Assembly: GCA_964406105.1 (NCBI GenBank)
Contig: CAYOQK010000064.1
Coordinates: 1 to 25,397, forward strand
Reading direction: 5' to 3'
Source of the DNA: WGAB01 sp964406105
GTDB lineage: Bacteria; Hydrothermota; Hydrothermia; WGAB01
Length of the DNA stretch: 25,397 nt
Part shown: piece after piece, positions 1 to 8,427 of the stretch
Position numbering within the stretch: position 1 is the first letter of the stretch
Layout: each line of letters begins with the position of its first letter
Translations under genes and position numbers: made by a program
The notes under the pieces: model-generated
Told to the model about the DNA's origin: nothing
Seen by the model: the letters and a program-made list of their open reading frames with translations, nothing else
Database searches by the model: none

Positions 1-1
1 G

Positions 2-36
2 AAAAACCCGGGGGGGCCGCACCAGGGGGCGGCCCC
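2..36 (-). terminator. Probable terminator after PPDK
   Basis: Read on the minus strand, an 8-bp GC-only stem (arms at 29-36 and 13-20) encloses an 8-nt loop. After a further short GC stretch comes a run of five T (forward aaaaa at 2-6). It begins about 25 nt beyond the PPDK stop codon, where a Rho-independent terminator is expected. The six GC pairs between stem and T-run make it slightly imperfect. Confidence 0.6.
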
Positions 37-60
37 GCCGAAACCTCTCACAGACCCTCG

Positions 61-2754
61 TTACTCCTGGGCCCCTTTCTCCTCCTCAATCGCCGCTTGG
101 GCTGCGGCCAACCGGGCCACCGGCACCCGATAGGGCGAACAGGACACGTAGTTCAAACCGATCCGATGGCAGAACTTCACTGAGGCCGGATCGCCACCGT
201 GCTCGCCACAGATGCCCACTTTGAGATCCGGCCGGGTGCTGCGGCCCCGTTCCACGCCGATCCGCACCAGGTCGCCCACGCCCTCCTGGTCCAGCACCTG
301 GAAGGGATCGTCTTTAAGAATGCCCATTTCAATGTACTTGGGCAGGAACTTGCCCACGTCGTCGCGGGAGAACCCGAAGGTGGTTTGGGTCAGGTCGTTG
401 GTGCCAAAGGAGAAGAACTGGGCCACTTTGGCGATTTGGTGTGCGGTGATGGCTGCTCGGGGCAGTTCAATCATGGTGCCCACCAGGTAATCCACTTCCA
501 CGCCCTTCTCCCGGAACACCTCTCGGGCCACCCGGTGCACGATCTCCACCTGGTGTTCCAGTTCTTTCACGGTGGACACCAGCGGGATCATGATCTCGGG
601 TTTCACGTCCACACCCTCTTCCTTGAGCTCGCAGGCGGCTTCAAAGATCGCCCGGGCTTGCATCTCGGTGATCTCGGGATGGGTGATCCCCAGGCGGCAG
701 CCTCGGTGTCCCAGCATCGGGTTGGCTTCCTTGAGATCCCGCACCCGCTTCAGCAGGTTCTCTTTGGCCTGGATCTGTTCAATGATCTGCCGTGTTTCCT
801 TGAGACTCTCGGCCCCTGCCAATTCAAAGTAGAGCTCTGCCAGTTCCTCCAGCAGCTCCTCTTCCTTGGGCAAAAACTCATGAAGCGGCGGATCCAGGGT
901 TCGGATGGTCACCGGCAGGCCGGCCATTTCGCGGAAGAGCCCTTTGAAATCCTCCTTTTGGAAGGGCAGGAGTTTGGCCAAGGCGCGCCGCCGTTCCTCT
1001 TCGGTGTCCGAGAGGATCATCTCCTGCATGGCCCGAATCCGGGATCCCTCAAAGAACATGTGCTCGGTGCGGGCCAGGCCGATGCCCTCTGCACCGAATT
1101 CCCGGGCCTTACGAGCATCTGCAGGCTTGTCGGCATTGGCACGCACGCCGAGCTTGCGGAACTCGTCGGCCCAGGTCAACAGGATCTCAAATTCCTCAAA
1201 CAACTCAGGCGCCACCAGCGGAGCCTCGCCCAGGTACACCTTGCCGGTGGACCCGTCAATGGTGATGATATCCCCCTTGCGCACGCGTTGTCCCCGGGCC
1301 ACAAACACCTGTTGATCGTAATCCACGTGGATGTCTTCGGCTCCCACCACGCAGGGCTTGCCCATACCACGGGCCACGACAGCGGCATGGCTGGTCATGC
1401 CGCCCCGTGCCGTAAGGATCCCCTGAGACCGTGCCATCCCACGGATGTCATCCGGGGAGGTCTCGTGGCGCACCAGGATCACGCGATGCCCCTGTTCTGA
1501 GAGCTGGGCGGCCTCCTCTGGATCAAACACCACCATCCCGCTGGCCGCACCCGGGGAGGCAGGCAGGCCTTGAGCAATGGGATCCTGGCGGAACTGGGGA
1601 TCAATCATGGGGTGCAGGAGCTGTTCCACCTTGTAGGGGTCCACCCGAAGGATGGCTTCCTTGCGGTCAATCAGCCCTTCGCGCGCCATATCCACAGCGA
1701 TCTTGACCATGGCACGGGGTGTGCGTTTCCCCACCCGGGCTTGGAGCAGGTACACCTTGCCGCGCTCAATGGTGAACTCAATGTCCATCATGTCGCGGTA
1801 GTGCTTTTCCAGGCGATCAAACACCTGGATCAGCTCCTCGTAGGCTTGGGGCATCTCGTGCTTCAGCTCCTCCAGCGGCTTAGGGGTGCGGATCCCAGCC
1901 ACCACGTCCTCGCCTTGGGCGTTCACCAAATACTCACCGTACACCTTTTTCTCGCCGGTGGAGGGGTTCCGGGTGAAGGCCACGCCGGTGGCCGAGTCGT
2001 TGCCCATGTTGCCGAAGACCATGGTTTGGACGTTCACCGCGGTGCCCCACTCATCCGGAATCCGGTGGATCTTCCGATACTCAATGGCTCGGGGGTTGTT
2101 CCAGGACTTGAACACCGCCTCAATGGCCATCCACAGTTGCTTTTTGGGATCCTGGGGAAAGTCCTGCCCGGTCAACTCTCGGATGCGCTTCTTGTACTCC
2201 TCCACCAGTTCCTTCAGGGCCTCTGCCGGCAGCTCGTAGTCCAGGGTTACCCCGTACTGCTTCTTTTTCCGCTCTAAGAGTTTTTCAAACTCATCGTGGG
2301 GCACCCCCATCACCACGGAGCCGAACATTTGGATGAACCGGCGGTACGAGTCGTAGGCGAACCGCTCATCGTTCGTGAGCTTTGCGAGCCCCTGAACGGT
2401 CTCGTCGTTCAGGCCCAGGTTCAGCACGGTGTCCATCATGCCGGGCATGGACACCCGGGCCCCGGAGCGGACCGACACCAGCAGGGGATTGCTGGGATCT
2501 CCAAAGCGCTTGCCTGTGAGTTCCTCCAGCCGCTTCAGAGCATCTTCCACCTGTTGAGGCAGTTCCTCCGGCACCTGGCCGTTCTTGAAGTAGTACACGC
2601 AGGCCTCGGTGGAGATGGTGAACCCTGGGGGCACAGGGATCCCCAAGTTGGTCATCTCGTGCAGGTTGGCCCCCTTGCCACCCAGCAGATCCTTCATCTG
2701 CGCGTTCCCTTCGGCCTTGCCACCACCGAAGAAGTACACGAACTTCTTGCTCAT
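61..2754 (-). CDS. ppdK: Pyruvate, phosphate dikinase
   Basis: This 897-aa cytosolic enzyme interconverts pyruvate + ATP + Pi and PEP + AMP + PPi. It matches the family length of about 870-950 aa. The N-terminal nucleotide-binding domain covers roughly residues 1-340 and contains GGKGANL and SVRSGA. The swivelling phosphohistidine domain carries GGMTSHAA with the phospho-accepting His456, and Thr454 is the position of the regulatory Thr. The C-terminal PEP/pyruvate TIM barrel ends with CGEHGGD and catalytic Cys849. The ATG at 2754 has AGGAGG at 2765-2770. That Shine-Dalgarno overlaps the stop codon of the upstream propeller gene, which suggests co-transcription. The PPi-type phosphofructokinase in this window implies that PPDK may run in the ATP-forming, PPi-consuming direction; this direction is inference. 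Confidence 0.97.
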   Translation of the reverse strand: MSKKFVYFFGGGKAEGNAQMKDLLGGKGANLHEMTNLGIPVPPGFTISTEACVYYFKNGQVPEELPQQVEDALKRLEELTGKRFGDPSNPLLVSVRSGARVSMPGMMDTVLNLGLNDETVQGLAKLTNDERFAYDSYRRFIQMFGSVVMGVPHDEFEKLLERKKKQYGVTLDYELPAEALKELVEEYKKRIRELTGQDFPQDPKKQLWMAIEAVFKSWNNPRAIEYRKIHRIPDEWGTAVNVQTMVFGNMGNDSATGVAFTRNPSTGEKKVYGEYLVNAQGEDVVAGIRTPKPLEELKHEMPQAYEELIQVFDRLEKHYRDMMDIEFTIERGKVYLLQARVGKRTPRAMVKIAVDMAREGLIDRKEAILRVDPYKVEQLLHPMIDPQFRQDPIAQGLPASPGAASGMVVFDPEEAAQLSEQGHRVILVRHETSPDDIRGMARSQGILTARGGMTSHAAVVARGMGKPCVVGAEDIHVDYDQQVFVARGQRVRKGDIITIDGSTGKVYLGEAPLVAPELFEEFEILLTWADEFRKLGVRANADKPADARKAREFGAEGIGLARTEHMFFEGSRIRAMQEMILSDTEEERRRALAKLLPFQKEDFKGLFREMAGLPVTIRTLDPPLHEFLPKEEELLEELAELYFELAGAESLKETRQIIEQIQAKENLLKRVRDLKEANPMLGHRGCRLGITHPEITEMQARAIFEAACELKEEGVDVKPEIMIPLVSTVKELEHQVEIVHRVAREVFREKGVEVDYLVGTMIELPRAAITAHQIAKVAQFFSFGTNDLTQTTFGFSRDDVGKFLPKYIEMGILKDDPFQVLDQEGVGDLVRIGVERGRSTRPDLKVGICGEHGGDPASVKFCHRIGLNYVSCSPYRVPVARLAAAQAAIEEEKGAQE

Positions 2755-2768
2755 CGCTTACAAACCTC

Positions 2769-4970
2769 CTATTTCACAACTGCCATTCTGAAGGTGTGGG
2801 TTTCGCCCTCACCCGTCTGCACCACCCCCACGTACACCCCCGGCTCTAAGGAACTTGCTCCCCGAATCGTGAGGGTTCCAGGAGTTTCTTCTTCCGCCCT
2901 TACCCCTGATACCCGCTGGCCTGTGAGCCGAAACAGCCCAATCCAGCGGAGGGGAGATGTGCCTACCACCCAGAACTGGTCCTGACCCTGATCCAGAGGA
3001 TTAGGATACACCCGAATCGCCGGAACTTCCGAGGGGGTTCCCGCCGCCTCCAAGCGTACCCGGGCCACACCCTTGTTGGTGGCCACATACACGTAGCCAT
3101 CGGGGTCCAAGGCCAAGGCATGGCGCGGTGCATACAGGTAAAGGTTATCCAAGGGCTCGGGCCGTGGCACATCCGGAAGCCCGGTTTCGCGGGTAACCTC
3201 TACCACGAGTTCGGGAGGCCAGTGGGCGGTATATACCGCCAGGCCGGTTTCCGTTAGCACCAAAAGATAGGTGGGCAGCACCTTCAGGTCATAAACCGAC
3301 AGAGGAGGCAGGGTTCCTACCCGCTGGACGTTTTGGCCTTGCACCACATACACACCGCTTAGGGTGCCCAGCCAGATGCGTCCCTCTGAATCCTCGTCCA
3401 TGGCGGTTACGGTGGTGGGCACCCGGCCTTCGTCGGCAAACAGGAAGTGGTCCAACCGGTCCAGGGCTTCGTACACGGTAAACCCCAGGACACGCCCTAC
3501 CCATAGGCGTCCCAGGTGATCTTCAAAGAGGGTATAGGGGAAAGCGTCGCCGCCCCCGCCCACATTCCCCAGGTACTCCAGGCTGCCTTGGCGCAGGTTG
3601 TAGAGGTGGAGATCCCCGTTGTAGGAGGCCACCACGCCGGTGGTATCCGAAAGGGGCAACACTGCGGTGACCACAGGGTCTGGCGGCGTAATCTGTTGGA
3701 TCCATTGGGCCAAGGTATCAAACACGTACAGGCCTCCTTGGGAATTCCAGCAGGTCACCAAGGCGCCTCCAGAGAAGGCCACAATGTGGCGAGGCACTGG
3801 AACCCACAGACGGTTCCCCACCTGCCATTCCCCTTGCCGCCACAGGCTCACCGGGTAACTGTAGGGGCGGTGGGGCTGGGATCCCACCACCCACAGGGTG
3901 CCCTCGTGCCAATCCAAAGACACAATCCGATTGAGCGAGGGGCCTTGAAGGTCTTGCCAAGCCCGCTGGCCATCCTGCTCTATCACCAAGGCACGGCCCA
4001 GGTTGTACCGTTCCCATTCGGGATCCGGCCGATCGCTGTATCCCAAACCGTACACCACCCGCTCCCCTACGGTGACCACATCCCGTACATCGGTTCCGGC
4101 GTTTTCGGGGAGGGTCACGGTTTCCCAGTTGCCATCCGGCCAGATCCGCAGAGGAGGTGCGCCTGTGCTGTCCTTGGGGTCGGCGTACAGGGTATCTCCG
4201 GTGAAGGTCACCATACCGATCCACTGGCCGGGGGCATACACCTGGCCGTTATAGTGCAGGCCTTGGTCTGTGCCCACGGCCAGTTGTCCGCTGTGCCAGG
4301 CCAAGGCGGCCACCTGATACCCTTCCATCCGGAGGTGCCAGGCTTCCGGGATATCCAGCAACGGCCATGCCACAGCGTACAGGCCGTGATCTGTGCCCAC
4401 GAACAGGCTGTCCGGGCTTGCCGTCACGCTCAGGAAATGAGCCACAGAGGTGAAAGGTGGGGCACCGGCGAACCGATAAAACCGGAGTTGATCATCCTGG
4501 GGGTGGGCGGTGCCTTGGAGGTGCCAAACGCTCAGCAGGGTGTCGGTGAGTTGCACAAGGAAGCTGTCCCTTAAGGCCAAGTGTTTCACCCGCTCCATGG
4601 CGGGAAAGTACTGGGGATTGGACACATAGGTCGCCACGACATTGTCACCCTCCGAGGGCACCACCACGGCCACCCCGTGTTTCCACAGGGCAAGCCAAAG
4701 GGTGTCTCCCAGGCCCTGCAGATCCACCACCACGGGATACGGCAGTTCGTTGCCGCTGTTCCAGGGGATGCGTTGGATCTCCGCCAAGGTATGGGGATCC
4801 AGGAACAGAAGGCCTCCGGAGGTGGCTGCCACCAGGGACGTTGAAGTAAGGTAAAAGCGGGACACCAAATCTGGATTCAGCCATACCCGATCCACCTGGG
4901 GGGTGATGGGGGGTGAGGTGGTGGCACCCAAGAGCCAGGAGAGGAGTACAATCCGGTCCAACATGTTCAT
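2769..4970 (-). CDS. Secreted beta-propeller protein with C-terminal sorting-like domain (PorZ-like architecture)
   Basis: The 733-aa product starts with a short hydrophobic segment (IVLLSWLLGATTS) that fits a signal peptide. Most of the protein consists of propeller-like repeats. Those near residues 500-560 have the form D-x-x-G-R-L/I-W-V/L-G-x, typical of two-component-regulator propellers. The last 75-80 residues (IRVYPNP, then LFRLTGQRV, then LEPGVYVG, ending FRMAVVK) resemble the type IX/Por C-terminal sorting or FlgD-Ig-like module. Propeller repeats plus such a C-terminus recall PorZ, but I cannot confirm that identity. Two ATGs (4970 and 4964) are possible and neither has a Shine-Dalgarno. 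A TATTTT lies 7 nt upstream of the 4964 ATG, so a leaderless start there is plausible. PPDK follows 14 nt downstream, an odd metabolic partner for an exported protein. Confidence 0.75.
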   Translation of the reverse strand: MNMLDRIVLLSWLLGATTSPPITPQVDRVWLNPDLVSRFYLTSTSLVAATSGGLLFLDPHTLAEIQRIPWNSGNELPYPVVVDLQGLGDTLWLALWKHGVAVVVPSEGDNVVATYVSNPQYFPAMERVKHLALRDSFLVQLTDTLLSVWHLQGTAHPQDDQLRFYRFAGAPPFTSVAHFLSVTASPDSLFVGTDHGLYAVAWPLLDIPEAWHLRMEGYQVAALAWHSGQLAVGTDQGLHYNGQVYAPGQWIGMVTFTGDTLYADPKDSTGAPPLRIWPDGNWETVTLPENAGTDVRDVVTVGERVVYGLGYSDRPDPEWERYNLGRALVIEQDGQRAWQDLQGPSLNRIVSLDWHEGTLWVVGSQPHRPYSYPVSLWRQGEWQVGNRLWVPVPRHIVAFSGGALVTCWNSQGGLYVFDTLAQWIQQITPPDPVVTAVLPLSDTTGVVASYNGDLHLYNLRQGSLEYLGNVGGGGDAFPYTLFEDHLGRLWVGRVLGFTVYEALDRLDHFLFADEGRVPTTVTAMDEDSEGRIWLGTLSGVYVVQGQNVQRVGTLPPLSVYDLKVLPTYLLVLTETGLAVYTAHWPPELVVEVTRETGLPDVPRPEPLDNLYLYAPRHALALDPDGYVYVATNKGVARVRLEAAGTPSEVPAIRVYPNPLDQGQDQFWVVGTSPLRWIGLFRLTGQRVSGVRAEEETPGTLTIRGASSLEPGVYVGVVQTGEGETHTFRMAVVK

Positions 4971-5014
4971 AAAAATACGGCCTGGCGGGGCCTGTACAGG
5001 CCCCGCCAGGCCGT
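4971..5014 (-). terminator. Perfect-palindrome terminator of the aldehyde dehydrogenase gene
   Basis: Positions 4977-5014 form a 38-bp uninterrupted palindrome (19-nt arms, ACGGCCTGGCGG... with central TGTACA). On the minus strand it is followed by ATTTTT (forward aaaaat at 4971-4976). It starts 20 nt after the aldehyde dehydrogenase stop codon. The T-run abuts the start codon of the next gene, so terminator and propeller-gene start share the same bases. Confidence 0.85.
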
Positions 5015-5033
5015 GCTCTTGACCTTCAAGACC

Positions 5034-6524
5034 TTAGTCTTCCCAGGTGTCAATTTGTGCGCGCTGCAACGTGCCCGAGAAGTCAATGTACACGGTTTTC
5101 CACTCGGTGAAGATCTCGTAAACGGTCCAGCCACCCTCGCGATGGCCGTTGCCGGTCTTCTTGATCCCACCGAAGGGCAGATGAGTTTCGGCGCCGATGG
5201 TGGGGGCATTGATGTACGTGATGCCTGCCTCTAACTCTTCTATGGCCTTCATGGCCTCCAGCAGGTTGCGGGTGTAAATGGACGACGACAACCCGTACTG
5301 CACACCGTTCGCCACCTCAAAGGCTTCTTCCAGGCTCTTGACCTTGAACACCGAAAGCACCGGGCCGAAGATCTCCTCCTGTGCAATGGTCATATGGGGC
5401 TCCACGTCCACAAAGATGGTCGGTGCGTAGAACCACCCCTTGTCGTAGGGTTCACCGGTTAGCGGATGGCCTCCATAAATGAGCCGAGCTCCTTCCTTCT
5501 TGCCGATTTCCACATAGCGATGGATGGTATTCCGCTGCTTTTCGTTGATCACTGGCCCCATGTCGGTGGATTCATCCAGGGGATCCCCGATCTTGAGGTT
5601 CTTCACGCGTTCCACCAGCATCTCAATGAACTCATCGTAGATGTCCTCGTGGAGGATCAAGCGGGAGGTGGCGGTGCACCGTTGCCCTGTGGTACCGAAG
5701 GCGCCCCAAACCACACCGTCCAGAGCCAACTCCAGGTCGGCTGAGGGCATGACGATCTGTGGGTTCTTGCCGCCCAGCTCCAGAGACACCTTCTTCAGGT
5801 GCTTGCCGGCCACTTCGGCGATCCGAGAGCCCACCTCCGAGGAACCCGTAAAGGTGATCACGCGCACATCCGGGTTTTCCAGTAGGGCCTCTCCCACAAT
5901 GCTCCCTGGCCCGGTCACGTAGTTCAGCACCCCACCGGGCAAGCCTGCTTCCTCCAGGGCCTTCACCAGCTCCGCCGAAGAGGCGGGGGTATCCGAAGCC
6001 GGCTTGAGCACCACGGTGTTGCCTGCCAGGAGGGCCGGGAAGATCTTCCAAGAGGGGATGGCCATGGGGAAATTCCAGGGCGTAATCGCACCCACGACAC
6101 CGATAGGCCGGCGAAACGTCAGGGCGAACTTGTTGGGCAACTCCGAGGGGGTGTTCAGGGAAAAGAGCCGGCGCCCTTCACCGAAGGCGTAAAAGCCGGT
6201 ATCAATGGCCTCTTGGACATCTCCCCGGGTTTCGGGCAGAATCTTGCCCATCTCCCGGGTCATGAGCCGCGCGAGCTCCTCCTTGCGCTCCACCAGGATC
6301 TCGGTGGCCCGCCGCAGGATCTCCGCCCGTTTAGGGGCCGGCACCCGTTTCCAGTGGGGGTACATCCTTTTGGCAGCCTCCACGGCACGGTACACGTCCT
6401 CCTTGCCCGACTTCTGGAAGACGCCCACCACCTCATCCCAGTTGGCGGGATTCCGGTTCTCAAAGGTCTCACCGGTGGAGGCCTCCACCCACTCGCCTCC
6501 GATGTAGTTCTTGTAAACCTTCAT
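5034..6524 (-). CDS. NAD(P)-dependent aldehyde dehydrogenase
   Basis: The 496-aa soluble enzyme oxidises an aldehyde to a carboxylate using NAD(P)+. ALDH superfamily landmarks are intact: PWNF with Asn151, KPAS with Lys174, FTGSSEVG at the cofactor loop, general base Glu249 in LELGGKNP, and nucleophile Cys283 in GQRCTATSR. The C-terminal HLPFGGIKKTGNGHRE stretch resembles semialdehyde dehydrogenases such as ketoglutarate-semialdehyde or ALDH7-like enzymes, but the substrate cannot be read from the sequence. I chose the ATG at 6524 because GGAGGG lies just upstream (within 6531-6540) and the protein then begins at the usual KVYKNYIGGEW. The frame stays open to 6587, but the extension carries no family sequence. 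It has its own promoter and terminator, so it is a one-gene unit divergent from dnaX. Confidence 0.95.
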   Translation of the reverse strand: MKVYKNYIGGEWVEASTGETFENRNPANWDEVVGVFQKSGKEDVYRAVEAAKRMYPHWKRVPAPKRAEILRRATEILVERKEELARLMTREMGKILPETRGDVQEAIDTGFYAFGEGRRLFSLNTPSELPNKFALTFRRPIGVVGAITPWNFPMAIPSWKIFPALLAGNTVVLKPASDTPASSAELVKALEEAGLPGGVLNYVTGPGSIVGEALLENPDVRVITFTGSSEVGSRIAEVAGKHLKKVSLELGGKNPQIVMPSADLELALDGVVWGAFGTTGQRCTATSRLILHEDIYDEFIEMLVERVKNLKIGDPLDESTDMGPVINEKQRNTIHRYVEIGKKEGARLIYGGHPLTGEPYDKGWFYAPTIFVDVEPHMTIAQEEIFGPVLSVFKVKSLEEAFEVANGVQYGLSSSIYTRNLLEAMKAIEELEAGITYINAPTIGAETHLPFGGIKKTGNGHREGGWTVYEIFTEWKTVYIDFSGTLQRAQIDTWED

Positions 6525-6558
6525 TGCGCAAACCCTCCGTGGTTTGGGTATCCCGCCA

Positions 6559-6587
6559 AGGATACAGTCTCGTTGAAACGGGCTCAA
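6559..6587 (-). promoter_or_regulatory. Promoter of the aldehyde dehydrogenase gene
   Basis: On the minus strand, TTGAGC (6582-6587) is separated by 17 nt from TATCCT (6559-6564). This is a good match to a housekeeping sigma promoter with ideal spacing. It predicts a leader of about 30 nt that contains the Shine-Dalgarno of the 6524 start, and so supports that start. Confidence 0.7.
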
Positions 6588-6644
6588 GATAAGGAATCCA
6601 CAGCCCTGGCAGGGTCACCCCTCCAGGGGCAGGGGTTCAGCGGA

Positions 6645-6656
6645 CCGCCGTATAAT
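6645..6656 (+). promoter_or_regulatory. Promoter -10 element of dnaX (probable leaderless transcript)
   Basis: CCGCCGTATAAT ends 9 nt before the dnaX ATG at 6666. The hexamer TATAAT is a perfect -10 element, but no recognisable -35 lies 16-18 nt upstream. Transcription would begin within a few bases of the ATG, and no Shine-Dalgarno is present, so the mRNA is likely leaderless or nearly so. The same CCGCCGTA core occurs before the aldolase and phosphodiesterase genes. Confidence 0.65.
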
Positions 6657-6665
6657 TAGGCCCTG

Positions 6666-8108
6666 ATGAATCTCCCCGTAAAGTATCGCCCCAAGCGTTT
6701 TGAGGACATCACCGGCCAGGAGCATGTCACCCGCACCCTGTACAACGCCCTAAAGGAGCAGCGGATCGCTCCGGCCTACCTGTTCTCAGGCCCCCGGGGG
6801 GTAGGCAAAACCACCTCAGCCCGAATCTTTGCCAAGGGGTTGAACTGCGAAAAGGGCATCACACCAGAGCCCTGCAACCAGTGCACGGTTTGCTTGGAAA
6901 TTGATCGGGGGCGGTCCCTGGACGTCATTGAGATTGATGGGGCCTCCAACCGAGGCATTGACCAGATTCGGGAACTGCGGGAGAACCTCCGGCTCATGCC
7001 CACCCGCGGTCGGTATCGGGTGTACATCATTGATGAGGTCCATATGCTCACCACCGAGGCCTTCAACGCTTTGCTCAAAACATTGGAGGAGCCCCCTCCC
7101 CACGCGGTGTTCATCTTTGCCACCACCGAACCCCAACGGGTGCCCGAGACCGTGCTTTCCCGCACACAGCGCTTTGACTTTCGTCCCCTTACAGAGCAGG
7201 ACATTGCCCGTCGGCTCCGTCAAATCGCGGAGGCCGAGGGCATGAGGGTCAGCGACGAGGCTCTCCAACGGATCGCCCGTTTCGCCTCAGGGAGCATGCG
7301 CGATGCCATTGCCCTCCTGGAGCAGGTATGGGTGTTTGCCAACGGGCCGGTGGAGGAGGAGCACGTGCTGCAGCTCTTGGGCACTGTACGCGATGAAGAC
7401 TACCTGGCCCTGTTAGAACACGTGCAAAAACGCGACGTACGGGCCGTACTGGAAACCGTTGACCGGTTGTTTGATCAAGGGGTGAGTCCTCAAGAGTTCA
7501 CCCGGGGGTTACAAGAGGTGCTGCGGAGGCTCCTCCGGGCCCGGGTGGGCGTGGACACCTCAGCCCTGTCCCCCTTTGCTCAGAAACTGGCCATTCCCGA
7601 CCTTCTGGCCTGGCTCCGTGCCTCCCAGCAGTTGGAAGAAGCCGTCAAGTACTCCACCTTTCCCCGGGTGTGGGTGGACTACCACATGACCCGCCTGTGC
7701 TACCTGCCGCGAACCGTGGAGATCCAGTCGTTGCTGGAGGTGGCCGGGGTCACAGCCCTTCAATCGTCCAAGCCTCAGGCTCCCGCAGCCTCTTCTCCGT
7801 CGCCTCCACCTTCCCAGGCCCCCACGGTGGACGGGTTCCGCCAGCACCTCCAACAACGGGCTCCCTTCTTGGCTCATCTCCTGAAGGGTACGGAGATGCA
7901 GGTTCAAGGCCACACCCTCCAGGTGATCGTCCCCAACTCCCAAAGGAAACCCGAGGTGGAGGACCATCGGGAAGAGATCCAGGAGGAGGCCCAGGCCTAC
8001 TGGCAAACCCCGATCCAGGTGCGGGTGGTGGCCCAGGTTCTCCCGGAGGATCCCCGGTTTCTGAAACTCAAGGAAGCCTTCAAACTGGAGGAAGTTTCCC
8101 ATGTTTAA
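6666..8108 (+). CDS. dnaX: DNA polymerase III subunit gamma/tau
   Basis: The 480-aa clamp-loader ATPase loads the sliding clamp during replication. The N-terminal AAA+ module shows Walker A GPRGVGKT (42-49), a zinc-binding Cys quartet (Cys61, Cys70, Cys73, Cys76), and Walker B IIDEVHML around 121-128. The SRC motif reads LSRTQRF, retaining Arg166 but with Thr in place of the usual Cys. Clamp-loader domains II and III follow to about residue 365. A Pro/Ser/Gln-rich linker (about 370-390) then leads to a short C-terminal domain of about 90 residues. The protein is shorter than E. coli tau (643 aa), and I saw no A-rich slippery site for gamma production. The ATG at 6666 lacks a Shine-Dalgarno and lies just after a TATAAT. 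The gene overlaps ybaB by 8 nt, the common dnaX-ybaB-recR arrangement. Confidence 0.97.
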   Translation: MNLPVKYRPKRFEDITGQEHVTRTLYNALKEQRIAPAYLFSGPRGVGKTTSARIFAKGLNCEKGITPEPCNQCTVCLEIDRGRSLDVIEIDGASNRGIDQIRELRENLRLMPTRGRYRVYIIDEVHMLTTEAFNALLKTLEEPPPHAVFIFATTEPQRVPETVLSRTQRFDFRPLTEQDIARRLRQIAEAEGMRVSDEALQRIARFASGSMRDAIALLEQVWVFANGPVEEEHVLQLLGTVRDEDYLALLEHVQKRDVRAVLETVDRLFDQGVSPQEFTRGLQEVLRRLLRARVGVDTSALSPFAQKLAIPDLLAWLRASQQLEEAVKYSTFPRVWVDYHMTRLCYLPRTVEIQSLLEVAGVTALQSSKPQAPAASSPSPPPSQAPTVDGFRQHLQQRAPFLAHLLKGTEMQVQGHTLQVIVPNSQRKPEVEDHREEIQEEAQAYWQTPIQVRVVAQVLPEDPRFLKLKEAFKLEEVSHV

Positions 8109-8427
8109 CATGCGCCAAATGAAAGAGGCGATGGCTCTCCGTAAAAAACTCAAAAAGATGCAGAAGGAACTCAAAAAAGCTCGGATTGAGGGCACAGAGG
8201 AAAACGGCCAAATCCGTGTGGTAGTGGATGGCGAACAGAACCTGGTGGCTGTGGAAATCGCCGAAGAGCTGTTGGCTCCGGAGCACCGCCGGCGGTTACA
8301 GCAGGGTTTGGTAAAGGCCACCAACGCTGCTTTAAAGCAGTCTAAGGAATTGGCGCAAAAACACATCCAGGAGCTCATGGGCTCCATGCCCGAGGGTTTT
8401 GATGTGGGTTCCCTCCTCTCTGGTTAA
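8101..8427 (+). CDS. ybaB: YbaB/EbfC-family nucleoid-associated protein
   Basis: This 108-aa protein belongs to the small DNA-binding YbaB/EbfC family, which acts as a dimer on the nucleoid. The N-terminus is a highly charged Lys-rich helix (MRQMKEAMALRKKLKKMQKE). It is followed by a beta-rich core (IRVVVDGEQNLVAVEI), then the family's basic helix and the MPEGFD region near the end. The ATG at 8101 has GGAGGA at 8087-8092 with an 8-nt spacer. It overlaps the end of dnaX by 8 nt and the start of recR by 26 nt, so the three are surely co-transcribed and probably translationally coupled. Length and context match the family well. Confidence 0.95.
   Translation: MFNMRQMKEAMALRKKLKKMQKELKKARIEGTEENGQIRVVVDGEQNLVAVEIAEELLAPEHRRRLQQGLVKATNAALKQSKELAQKHIQELMGSMPEGFDVGSLLSG

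Noticed and set aside
199..1500. 433-aa open frame on the plus strand opposite PPDK
   Set aside because: The translation is His/Leu/Gly-rich without domain motifs, and the minus strand encodes a complete PPDK with all catalytic residues.
6666..8108. Programmed frameshift in dnaX producing a gamma form
   Set aside because: No slippery A-run with a following hairpin was found. The longest A-run in the gene that I noticed is five bases and not in an A-AAA-AAG context.
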